This document shows, piece by piece, positions 25,569 through 36,460 of a stretch of 64,000 nucleotides of DNA. The position numbers and the translations under genes were made by a program. Position 1 is the stretch's first letter. Each line of letters opens with the position of its first letter. The notes under the pieces are model-generated. The model searched no databases, was not told the origin of the DNA, and saw only the letters and a list, made by a program, of their open reading frames with translations. The stretch spans positions 124,001 to 188,000 of the forward strand of contig JAANDG010000090.1 in NCBI GenBank assembly GCA_036852015.1, written 5' to 3'. This DNA is from Pelodera strongyloides (Eukaryota; Nematoda; Chromadorea; Rhabditida; Rhabditidae).

Positions 25569-26630
25569 GATGGGATGTGTCAAGCTAAAGTGATACTGTG
25601 ACACAGGCCATGTAAGACCTTCATTCATTATTTGCTTTCCCATAATGTTTAGTGTGGTACAGTACTTTTTGAGATTTATTCGTTTATCACAAGTTACTTT
25701 TTTTCGCACCTTTATTTATTTGATTTACTTCCATATGCGCCTGCTATGAGTAGGTTTTCTTCGGTTTATATTAGTTCTTGGCTTCTTGCTCAGCACTTAT
25801 TTTGTATTTTTATGTAAAAAAAACTTGAAACGTTCTGAACCTGGTGTTTTTTCTGTGTCCTTTGTGGATATAGGAAAAGAAAATCCCACATCAATGAAAT
25901 TTCATGTTGTAGAATATTTTATTAATTGAGCATACCTTATTGTTAGAATGTTACTTATTAAGCTATTACTTCAATTCCTAGAGAGGAACGTTGTGTGTTT
26001 GCATTCTTTATGTTCATGTGTATGTGTATCCTTGACTGAACCAGTCACTTTGCTTTTCCCGTTGATTACAATCTACTTTTATTTGCCTTGAACCCTTGGT
26101 ACTACCAAAAGTGAAAAATCTAGTTCGTTCATTTAGTTATGCCTTCTTCATTATGCAGTGTAACTTTTCTTCATACATGTAACTTAAATTCTTCCCCTTT
26201 TAGCCCATTGATACATTTTTCTAGTGCTTTTACTGGTGAGTTGGTATAGGTTTAACCATTTATAATTGCGGTGTAGATCCCTATCCGTGTGCGTGTTTTA
26301 CAGGTATAATTATTGTTTTCTTTGTCTTATTTATTTATCTGCATGCGGTGCCTCAATAAAGTTTTACATTAGGTTGTTTTGCTCAAAACAGAAGAGAGGA
26401 AGCGACGGAGGTGCTTGAGCTTGATAGAGAATAAAAGTAGTTCGTGTAGTCGAGGACAACAAACCACGTATTGTTTTCGTGTAAATATACCGAACTTTTA
26501 ACTCTGGATTGGTATTATTTTTATACACAAACCAACGAATTTATAAAATTTCATTGTGCAATTTTCCCCTATACTGTATCAATTGTATCATGTATCTGTA
26601 TCGCTTCATATTCTCTATGGATACGGTATT

Positions 26631-26807
26631 AAAGCGAAATACCGGCCGGTTTTTGAAACGCATCGATCGGCATCGAGTACCCAGCATTCGTACGCAGCAT
26701 ATGCAAATGAACATAAATTAGAATAAAAAAATCGAGCAAATTAGCATAAATACGTTAGAAATCAGTTGTCCACGATGCGTTTCAAAAACCGGCCGGTATT
26801 TCGCTTT
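26631..26807. mobile_element. TTAA-flanked MITE, family A (AAAGCGAAAT ends)
   Basis: The terminal inverted repeats of about 35 bp start AAAGCGAAATACCGGCCGGT and continue through GAAACGCATCG. The inner ~100 bp is AT-rich and not palindromic. TTAA occurs at both edges. A diverged copy is at 33115-33293. Confidence 0.9.
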
Positions 26808-26974
26808 AAAGCGAAATGCCAGCTCCTTTGGAAAATTTGCATATGATAAGCAAATCCTATGTATCCTATGCTAATTTTGCGCGATCGTCCACGGCTATCG
26901 CGCAAAATTACCATAGGATACATAGGATTTGCTTATCATATGCAAATTTTCCAAAGGAGCTGGCATTTCGCTTT
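26808..26974. mobile_element. Near-perfect 167-bp palindromic MITE, family B
   Basis: Begins AAAGCGAAATGCCAGCTCCT and is almost fully self-complementary around a short centre near 26891 (GATCGTCCACGGCTATCG). It abuts the preceding element and shares one TTAA with it. A second copy of the same family is at 42678-42844. Confidence 0.92.
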
Positions 26975-29214
26975 AACGTAGAAACTGAGTACATATTTGA
27001 GGGTATTGCACATAAATCACCATGAATTTGTTGAATGTGAGAAGGACTGGCTATTTATGGTATTTCATGATAACGTGACTCTAACAATAAGACAAAACAC
27101 TATCTTTTCCTTCCCAAGGACGACCTGAAGTTGTACTGAAATGATATGAGAAAACTACGCGATACTATAGGTTCTAGCATGGGTTGAAAAATGTATGTCG
27201 ATTTTGGCTTTTGTAAAGTATAGGAGCAAATGATGTCAGTTAGTGTACTTTTTTGTTAGATGTCTTGGGCAATTTATAACTTATGTTTAATATATGCATG
27301 AAATAGATAAATTCTTTAAATTCTTGTAGTAGTTTGTTGTTGTTGAACAGTTATTTTCAGTTGCACAAGACAAATATTTGTTTGACTTTTGAGTTATTCA
27401 TTGTTTTCGCCCTTCTTTTTTGGCACCTGAACTGGTTCTTTTTATTGTTCAATATTTTGTTGCAGTAATAGTTTTGCAAATTGCTGAGTGAATGTGATTA
27501 TGATCCCACTTTTTTACCTTAATTATAATCACAAGTTCTCGGAAACTTTTTATGTGGATAATCTCGTAGAAATCTCCCATTGTACTGTACCTTAATCTCA
27601 TAATGATATGTATTTTCTCGTGCCACGATTTTCTGTCGAGATGTGAGTTATTTACTAATTAGTGGTACATTTTTATTGCATTTAGATACTGTACTTCACA
27701 TTTACGATTATAAGCATGTGGCTGTGCTTCAAAGAATTCAATTGGAAAGGACGGAGCAAGTTAGTATTTTATTTTATTTTGTTTAACAAAAAAAATAAAA
27801 TCTTGACGTTGGCATAGTGCATTGTACTATACGAACTTAAATTATGATTTAAATTATGAAACTAACGAGCAAATCAATATATTAAATGTCACCGTATCCT
27901 ATCAGAGAAATTAGTATTTATGTTCATTGTGGATTGAGGGCTAGGTGGTGTTATGTTACGAAATACGGTAATATAGTTTTTTTTTACACCGGATCTACTG
28001 TTTATTGAAGTGCATGTATACAGAATATCGTTGTCGCAACGGAGGAGCCCGTTCATACACTTACTGCACGTTGTAGTCAAATCCGGTACTGACCTTTTAG
28101 CATAAGCTGTCTGCTCCCCACTCCACTTCCCATATTACAAGTATGTATAAGTGCATGACTTTGCTTTATACTCATCCAATCTTCTCTGGAACAGATGCGG
28201 ATTTGTTGTTAGGAAACAGTTTGGTGGTGAGGTTATTGGTATCGCTGACAACTGGTTCAGTCTCAAGCTTGATGTTATCCCTATCTACACCATTCTTTCT
28301 CTCTCAACCCTTCTCTCTCTCCCTCTCTCTATCTCTATTTCTGTATCTCTCCCTCTCTTCTAGTTTTTAATCCGGTTCCTTTTCCTCACTGTGGGGGATC
28401 CATTCAACAAGACTTGCTGGAAAAACTATTTTGCTATCTTCAATGGCTATGCAATGTCTTTCGATCTGTCACTTTCTTCTTCTTGAGTGACATTCCTTTT
28501 AGACAAGATTATTATGTTCATGTAAAGTTTGTATTGGTTTCAAGTTCTAAAGTCACAGGTAGTGCCTTGCTTTGCCAAGATAGCTGTACGACACGTGGTT
28601 GGACAAGACTTATGCGGGACAACTTCATCCCGTACTGATCGATTCTTTACCGGAAATCCCCCGAATGGGATAAATATTTGCAGACAAGCATTTTAATTCA
28701 GTTGCACAGCATATGCTTTTCGACCACGTACCATATAGCTTTAAGATTTGCAAATTCTGCTTTCACGGGTTTGCAGTAGCATTTTGTGTTCTTCCGCAAT
28801 CAAAACCGAAAACCAGACCTCAGACCGCAATTTGCCTACAGGCTAATAAGGAGATGAGGCACTCTTTTCTTTTTCTCAACTCTAAGAGATGTTCCTCTCT
28901 TTAGATTCACATTTGTGGATTATCCGGTTTTCCTACAGTTAGCCGCAACTGAATGCCTATACTACCTGCCTCTAGTACGTGCCTGATTTTGTTGTGTGGA
29001 TTCACGTTTCTACTTTGCGCTTTTTATATAGTTTATCCTGTACGATCAATTAAGTTTAATTACTTTCAATCTGGACATGTGCTGAAATGACCGATGTTCA
29101 TTGAACGTGCCTGCATCTTGGATTTAACCTTTAGCAGACCTACACTGCTGTGAACTCCCGAAAGACTAAATCTTGTTTGCAACTCTAAACAAAAGCCATC
29201 TTGCGTTTCAATTC

Positions 29215-29597
29215 TCAACTTGCGCTCTTAGAACCTGATTTCTCAACAACCTTTTCCCATTTCCTTCCGGATGCGTTCCCGCGGGAGACTGTGCCCGGTC
29301 CGTAATCGGATATCTGAATGTGCTCGTCCATAGTCTGGAAACCTTCTGTACTCATTGTGTCTCTCAGCAAGACGTCTCCCTTTTTTGTCAACTCGATCAC
29401 CAAATGTGTGTTTCTTTCCTCACTGTTTAGCTTTAGTGTTTAGCTTTAGTGGTGCAGAAACTGTTTCAAAACCTTTCCGTCTTGTCTTGGCTTTCTTAGG
29501 TTCGTATTTCGAGTAGTCTAGAACGTTCTATTTCTGGAGACGGCAAACGTTCCTCTTTAACTACTTTTCTGATGTAGTGCAGGTGTTCACGCTTTGC
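29215..29597 (-). pseudogene. Frameshifted gene relic, family unknown
   Basis: Three minus-strand frames that each look coding join if two small changes are discounted. The upstream part reads AKREHLHYIRKVVKEERLPS, the middle EPKKAKTRRKGFETVSAPLK, and the end HLVIELTKKGDVLL followed by STEGFQTMDEHIQ and SRGNASGRKWEKVVEK, to a TGA at 29215-29217. The middle-to-end break falls on an exact 13-bp tandem duplication (29425-29437 and 29438-29450). The first break falls at an AAA run near 29507. It may be a decaying duplicate of a basic, possibly nuclear protein. Splicing around the breaks is less likely but not excluded. Confidence 0.5.
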
Positions 29598-31304
29598 TTA
29601 ATATTCATGTTTTAAACAAATGAGCATAAAAATGATGATTCAGGAAGATGAAGATTGATGAACAATTAAATGACCAGCCTCCTAAGTCGTCTGAACTAAT
29701 CTGTACTGAACCGTAGTCATAATTTGCAAATACATCATTTTAAAAATAAATTCTGGAATTTTCCACTTGTCTTTAGACTCTATTGATCTGTGCCGTCTTT
29801 GTGGTGAAAATTAGCATGCGATCCTAAGACCCAATTATCCTACGTATAAAATATATGTAACATCTTACAATTAGGCCCTAATTATTAGGGTACCTATTCG
29901 TTTTCGAGTTGCTAATTTTATTTTAAGATCTTACAAATGTGAACTTTCGACTCTTGAACCAATAAACTATTATTAACTGTAACTAACAATAAGTAAGCTA
30001 GTCAGCAAAGTAACTGCTAACCTGCGCTCTACTTTTCATTTGTAAATCTGTCTCGCTTTATTCGCCCAAATTTGTGCTTGAAGATTCACGTCATCGGTCA
30101 GCATGTCAACATCAGGTCATCGTAGACTCTTTTTCTACTTTTACTTATGGTTAACCTATCTCTTACTGATTTTTATTCTTCTCGCTTTCTCTTTCAATTC
30201 GTAAGCTTTATTATTACGTCTCGACAAATTTCTCTACGGCTCCTTTGTTTTTAACCAGTATATTGTATATGTTTTATAAAGTTTTAACTTATCATTAGAC
30301 CGCATGAGTGTTTGGTTTGTAAATTCTTTGATTTTATTGAGCATAAATCGTATTATATTGCTCTCAAAATATATTTACACATGACCTGCGTCCGAGTGTA
30401 TTAAATTTTACTGGAAAAGTTTGAGTAACCCGGGCAACCCGACTTTTACGAGTACACTGTTTCTCATAGGGTACACAAATTAAAAAAAAGGTCAGCATCT
30501 ATTATCATTAACAATTTCAAAACTTTTTACATTCTTTAGTGAAACGTTGTTCCTTGGCCTTTTTGGTCCTTAAATCTTAAATGGATTGCTGACCCTGTTT
30601 AATTATTATTTAATTGTACTATTCATTGACATAATCTGGGCCCATGTGCAGCTTTTTATATGTAAAAATTGCGTTGTTTCCTGTAAGTACGCGCCAATTA
30701 TCGACAAGAAAAATTTGTCACAGCACTTAGCTTGGCTTGACACATTTAATATTAGTGTTCTAATGAGTTCAAACATCCTCGTCCCAAATTCTTAACTGAT
30801 GGATGGTATCTTATCTTCTCTAGCCTCTTTCCTTACTGTCGCAATGTTCTTGTAAATATTCTAATCATGTAGTCACAACATACATACTTCGTGATCTTTT
30901 GTACACTGCGTCATGGTCCATGGTCTTGACATGTCATATCAGACATTCACATTTGCATATCAGAACTGTACCAATAATATACTCACTCCAACACTCATAG
31001 TCTCATAGTAATGACCTATTCTAGATTATTTTTTCTTATTTTTGTACGATTCTCTCACAGCCTGTACTGCCAAGTAGCGCTGCTCCACGCAACTACTTGT
31101 GCATAAATGGATGGATGTTGGGAATTTTCAAGAACAAAACCCGTAACACCAAAACCCCAAACAACGTTAGAGCTTCGCGATGACAAAGGAAAATATTTGT
31201 GTTAGCCTCCGACCTCCGACGGACCACATCTACCGTAGTCACATAATTTTGCTCGTCAATTAACCAGAAAATTCAGCAAAGCTTATTTTCGTGGGTCCGA
31301 CCTT

Positions 31305-31667
31305 TTAAAGGGATCGGCTCACCTCAAATCGTGTCTGTTTTTTTTGTTTCTTTATTTTCTATAAGGGATAATAAAAATTTGGAATACAAAAAGTAGTGTT
31401 ATATTTCAATACTCACGAAGATATTAGGTGATAAAGTGGTGGATCGATCGGCCCGAAATGAAAAAGTGTAATTGTCCTGCCTTGTTTGTATGGGACAATT
31501 AACACTTTTTCATTTCGGGCCGATCGATCCACCACTTTATCACCTAATATCTTCGTGAGTATTGAAATATAACACTACTTTTTGTATTCCAAATTTTTAT
31601 TATCCCTTATAGAAAATAAAGAAACAAAAAAAAACAGACACGATTTGAGGTGAGCCGATCCCTTTAA
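31305..31667. mobile_element. 363-bp almost perfect palindromic element (AAAGGG ends, TTAA flanks)
   Basis: Begins AAAGGGATCGGCTCACCTCA and ends with its reverse complement. The two ~160-bp arms are nearly identical around a centre near 31486. TTAA sits at both edges. Outside it, GTGGGTCCG (31291-31299) is mirrored by CGGACCCAC (31683-31691). It has no coding capacity, as for a non-autonomous DNA transposon. Confidence 0.9.
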
Positions 31668-32708
31668 GTTTTTAGTATTTCCGGACCCACGGCTCGTCAC
31701 TCGCGGCAGGGCTTTTCCCATGAAAATATTAGAGTGTGAGGGGATTACAAGCCTCCGCACGGACATCCCAACACCTCACACAATATGTTTAATAATTTGC
31801 ACAAACATTTACACAGAATATGTTTTCTGTGGGAAATCACTATAACAAACAGTATTCTTCCGGACTGGACACTGAGAATACCTATATATTCCATTGTTAT
31901 CCTTAGGATGCGGTAGAATGTAGAAAATAACCAAGCTTTGATTCCCACACCCTTCTTTTTTTTGCAGAATTTGTTGAAAAATGTTCTATATTAATTTTTC
32001 TATACTTAAATTTGAGTATTTAATAGAGCTGGTAGAATTTCTGAGACATTTTTCTCGTGCAATAGCTGATATGGCTGACGATTGTTTATCGTATACTGTA
32101 TACAATCATATGGATCTGGACTTGTAGCTAACAATGAAAACTATGAACTAATCATCCTTTGGGTGCTGCTCCATATCTAATAATATGTATATCTCGCTAC
32201 GCTCGGCACCACCTTGGCATATCACCTGTTTCTCAGCTTGTATTATGGGCAATATTTTTATTCTTCATTTCCCGAGTGTTCGTATGCGTATGCAAAGTAA
32301 AGTTTCGTAAGTCGCGTATCTCGTGTGTCTGCGAATGCTTTTGGTTTTTTTGGTCATTTAATTAGTGGACTTATGTTTAGCTTACAATTAGGCTGTCTAG
32401 AACACCAAAAAACACAGGATTGTTTTGAAGTCTACTGACTACCTAGAAAAACACTCATTCTCCTCAAACAATATTATTTACGCTCGATCATGTAATGTTA
32501 CGCTCTTCTTCACCGTAAAGCTTATGTGTGGGAACTTACACTCACCTTTATAACGTATAGTTACTTCTCCACTCCTCACTTGCAGCGCACAATCACAATG
32601 TTAGCGGTGAATTTTCATTTCGAACTCTTGTTGAATCAATGTTATGATCTGTTGAAGTTCATATTATTCTAATACTTATGTCTCGTTTTCATCTGCACAT
32701 CTCATTTA

Positions 32709-32808
32709 GTTTTTTTTATAGGATTTTATTTGTTGTATGTGTTTGCATTTTGCAAACAGTTTTTTTATAGGATTTTATTTGTTGTATGTGTTTGTATTTT
32801 GCAAACAT
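32709..32808 (+). repeat. Tandem duplication of ~49 bp just upstream of abhd-12
   Basis: Two copies of a segment ending TTTTGCAAACA differ by one or two bases. The second copy ends about 50 nt before the start codon of the lipase gene, so it duplicates proximal promoter or leader sequence. Confidence 0.8.
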
Positions 32809-32856
32809 GTTTATGTTTGCCTGTTGCAAAAAAAAATTAAGTGATTATACGTTAAG

Positions 32857-35800
32857 ATGAAATCAATTGCTGAAAATGAGGTTCATTGTGAGATCGAAGA
32901 GAGAACTGGAGCTATTCCAATGAAGTTTATCTCAAGAAAGAGGAAACTATGTAGAAGGTGAGCTATAAATATTCTTGCTTTTGTTTGGGTGAATCCATAT
33001 TTTTCGTGTTCTTCATTTTTTCCTCGAATAATCTAATTAATTTTTTAAGTGTGAGTGTGAGTGCGATGGTTCTCTCCTGTACTTACATCTCATGGTTCCC
33101 TTGAGTCTTTCTTCAAAGCGAAATACTGGCCGGTTTTTGAAACGCATCGTGGACAATTGAATTTTTACGTATTTATGATAATTTGAACGAATTTAGCGAG
33201 ATTTTTTTATTCTAATTTATGCTCATTTGCAAGAGCTGCATAAGAGTGCTGGTGTGCTCGATGTGTTTCAAAATCCGGCCGGCATTTCGCTTTAAATCAG
33301 TTCGTACTATGTATATAGTACTGATCGAACGAATATTGTTAATAAAGGTACCGCCGGCCTTTACTGGCTGGCTGTCCATAAAACTACAGCCTAGTAACTT
33401 ATGCTGTATGCTACGTGGAGCAAACGTTTCCATTCTTTCGTTCCATTCGCCAAACTGTTTCAGCCAATTTTTCGAGTTTGCGTTTGCACAGTCCCACTTT
33501 TTTCTCCAAAAATATTTTGTTGTAAATTTCGCAACATGCATGGGCGTTGAACTAAAGAGACCACGACGTCAAAAGAAACGATGCGTGCGCAAGGTGCGCC
33601 ATTTGCGCGCAATAATTGTGCCAGAGGTGATCCCTAATTGCGCAACATGGACCTGGAATAGTTCTTCGAGCACCCTTATTAGGGTGCACGCTGCTTAACC
33701 TCATAAACACTGGCGAGCCCCTTTTCTAGCGGCGCCTTCGCGAAATTTTGCGCAAAATACGTCATTGCCAGCAATTCGGTTTGAGATCTCTGAATGATGA
33801 TTAATAAGTCTCGTGTTCTGAAAATCACTGTGAAAATACCCTATAGAGTTGTTTAACTGTACCGAAAAGCTTGTGCATGTCAAAAGGTGACGGCAAGTGT
33901 GGTCTGACGTTGCTCTAGTTGATTTCGAGAAGAAACGCAAGAACTGGAACAGAAAATTCTGGGATAATAGACGCGACACAATTCTGGCGTACGGTGCCTC
34001 GAAGTGCTTCATACTGCGCCATAAGGGAGCGCACTCACGCCTCGATATAACGCAATTGCTAAAGGATCTCTAAAAATCAGCTGATTTCACTTCGCTTTAG
34101 CAGAAACCGGCTTTTACCCTTGACGACCTCTTGTTATACTTCAATGCCGTAGATCACGCTGTGGCTGACACCCTCGTGCGTTTCCATATCTCTCTAGCTT
34201 TAACCCTATGCCTAGTTCTCCCCTTTCGACACTTTCGACATAATATTTGTATTCTCCGTCCAATTCTCCTTGAGTTCGGCCATGTCTCATCGTATCTATG
34301 TTCGTCTGGTGTCTCCTCCTACTGACCGGCCTGACCAGCTGTCTCTCACTGGTGCTCTTTCCCAACGTTGGGAATAGTCATACCACTATCCGTTCCTCAC
34401 GACTCTTTCCGTCGAACTCTGACTTCTTTTCTGAGAGGTGAACTCCCTCTGTAGTCTGTATTTTGTGTAAAAGCTCCCAAAGACGCCACTAAATTCTCGT
34501 GAAGTGATATTCCTATTTTCTCCATTATACATTAAACGTCGAGAAAGGGCACTTCACGAATAATACTAAAAAGAAGACAAAATGATTCTTGGAGTACTGC
34601 ATATGTGAGTTTCAAAGTTTTTTTTATTTATAGTATTTTTTTTATTTCAATGTGACATTTCATATTTTTTACTGTCTTTTTAGCTACTATAATCTATGTA
34701 AAAGTAAAATTTATTTTTTTCTAGTTTAACACATTGATATGTATGCGTATGCGTAGTAAAATAGAATTTCCAACTTGCGCAACTTTATACGTATAAGCAA
34801 TTTTATTCATTATCAATTTATCAATTATATCATAACGTTGCGCAAGCTGTGCTTTAACTGATTCCTAAAAAAAATGTTTTTTGCACGATTTATAATTTAC
34901 CGGTCGTTCGTTAATCAATAGCTCGCCACTACGATGAACTTTCCCAACGCTTCATTATAACCAGTTTATGTGGCTCATTGTAAAACGATATGTTACTTGA
35001 TTTGTGAAACATGTGCTAGATTTGTGAAACATGTGCTAGACAACTGCATGCCGATCATGAAAGTGCGGGAAATTTGCATATAATACATGAGATTACAACT
35101 GACAAGTATTCGCTTCACAAATCACTGTATATTGAAAGCCATTAATGATTAATGAGTCTCTTTTGTATATTAGGTTTCCATCTGTGTAGTACAGAGTCCA
35201 TAGTGCGCTTTATTATCAGTTCAGAAATTCGTAGACATCTTATCGAAATGTAAGGATTCTAAATCACTTGTCTTTCGTGTTTTTATCGCTGATCTTTGAG
35301 AAAATACAACTTGAACTTACGATTAGGAATCAGTATGTAGATCATTGAGTTATTATCAGTTACACTAAATTTGTCTGGTTTTGGGCAGATCCAAATCACC
35401 AGGCAGGGTTGTAGATGGAATTTCAGTACTGTAGACTGTAGATTTTCAAGATTTCAATAAATAAACACATACCGTATGATTAATAATAATAGTAATCATA
35501 TAGAGATCAAAAGTCATAAGTTTTTTTTGTGCAAGAATTTTGTTTGGTATCGACGGCCGTGTGAGTGTGAGTAGTGTAATACACGTGATGTGGCAGTTCT
35601 AGTTCTAATTGTTAGTTGAAAACAACAAACACGACGAGCACCTTTATAAATTTCTATCGAGAATCACTCAGTCTGATTAGGATAATTAACAAAAAAGGAA
35701 CTGATAATTAAAGCAATTAATTAAGTCAAAAAAATGATAATTAAGTCAAAAATATACGACAAAATTGGCTTGAGATCGAAAATTATCATAGAAGAGAGTG

Positions 35801-36421
35801 GGGTTGAAATAAGTTGCGAATTCTGCTGCCTTCCCTGTTTTTCTGTGCTGTATCTCGTGTCTTTAGGCTAGGGTTTATTGTCCCATAGTGGTTTTTTACA
35901 AGTCGTTAGGAAATAAGAAAGAACAAAAAAATAATTGTAATTAATACTGCTGGTCGCCTTTGGGCTCAACTTGTCAGACCTTTCGTAGCATTACCAATTG
36001 GATTTTCTATTCTTTGCTGTTTTCTGAGAAAAAAATATGAAATCAATGTTATATACATTGATTCACAATCTCAGTGTTTACACTTCATACTGAATGGTTT
36101 GTCAACAAATTGTGCTAGCCCCTCATGTTATAAATGGCGTGCAAATAATACTAATAATGACAAATTAAAGTAAATAAATTGGTGTACGTTGTACATCAAA
36201 TAAATGCAAAATTGAAATTAATTTACTGAAACAAAATTGATGAATATTGTCGATGAAGCAAAAACCAGCCTTAGTGTCCGTCAGTTCTAATGCTGAACAA
36301 AGCTTGCAACACTACAAAGTTGTATATACGAATATGCCATGTTGGGTCAGAACTTACCCTTGAGTTGTGGACAACGTGCACTGCTTTTTTGGACATACTT
36401 CCCCTTTTCTCATGACCTCAT

Positions 36422-36460
<39 letters not shown>

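Larger units (their letters stand above)
25569..29214. other. CAND1 3' UTR and gene-poor intergenic region
   Basis: An AATAAA at 26354 could end the CAND1 message. Beyond it lie two adjacent palindromic elements (26631-26974) and a CT-rich tract near 28300-28360. One coding-like orphan stretch occurs at 28195-28297 (+), containing RKQFGGEVIGIADNWFSLKL with an acceptor-like GGAACAG before it. I could not place it in a gene. Confidence 0.4.
29598..32856. other. Intergenic region upstream of abhd-12
   Basis: No gene seen. Contains the long palindrome 31305-31667 and, near its right end, the tandem duplication 32709-32808, which sits in the presumed promoter of the lipase gene. Confidence 0.5.

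Noticed and set aside
28195..28297. Phospholipid scramblase fragment
   Set aside because: The KQFGG...ADNWFSLKL stretch looked briefly like the scramblase ADNFGI region, but the following residues do not match the family.
33219..33698. 159-codon plus-strand frame in abhd-12 intron 1
   Set aside because: Its start lies inside the MITE at 33115-33293 and the composition is not protein-like.
34141..34365. Minus-strand 74-codon frame in abhd-12 intron 1
   Set aside because: No splice context, no family resemblance, and it lies within a 4.6-kb intron of another gene.
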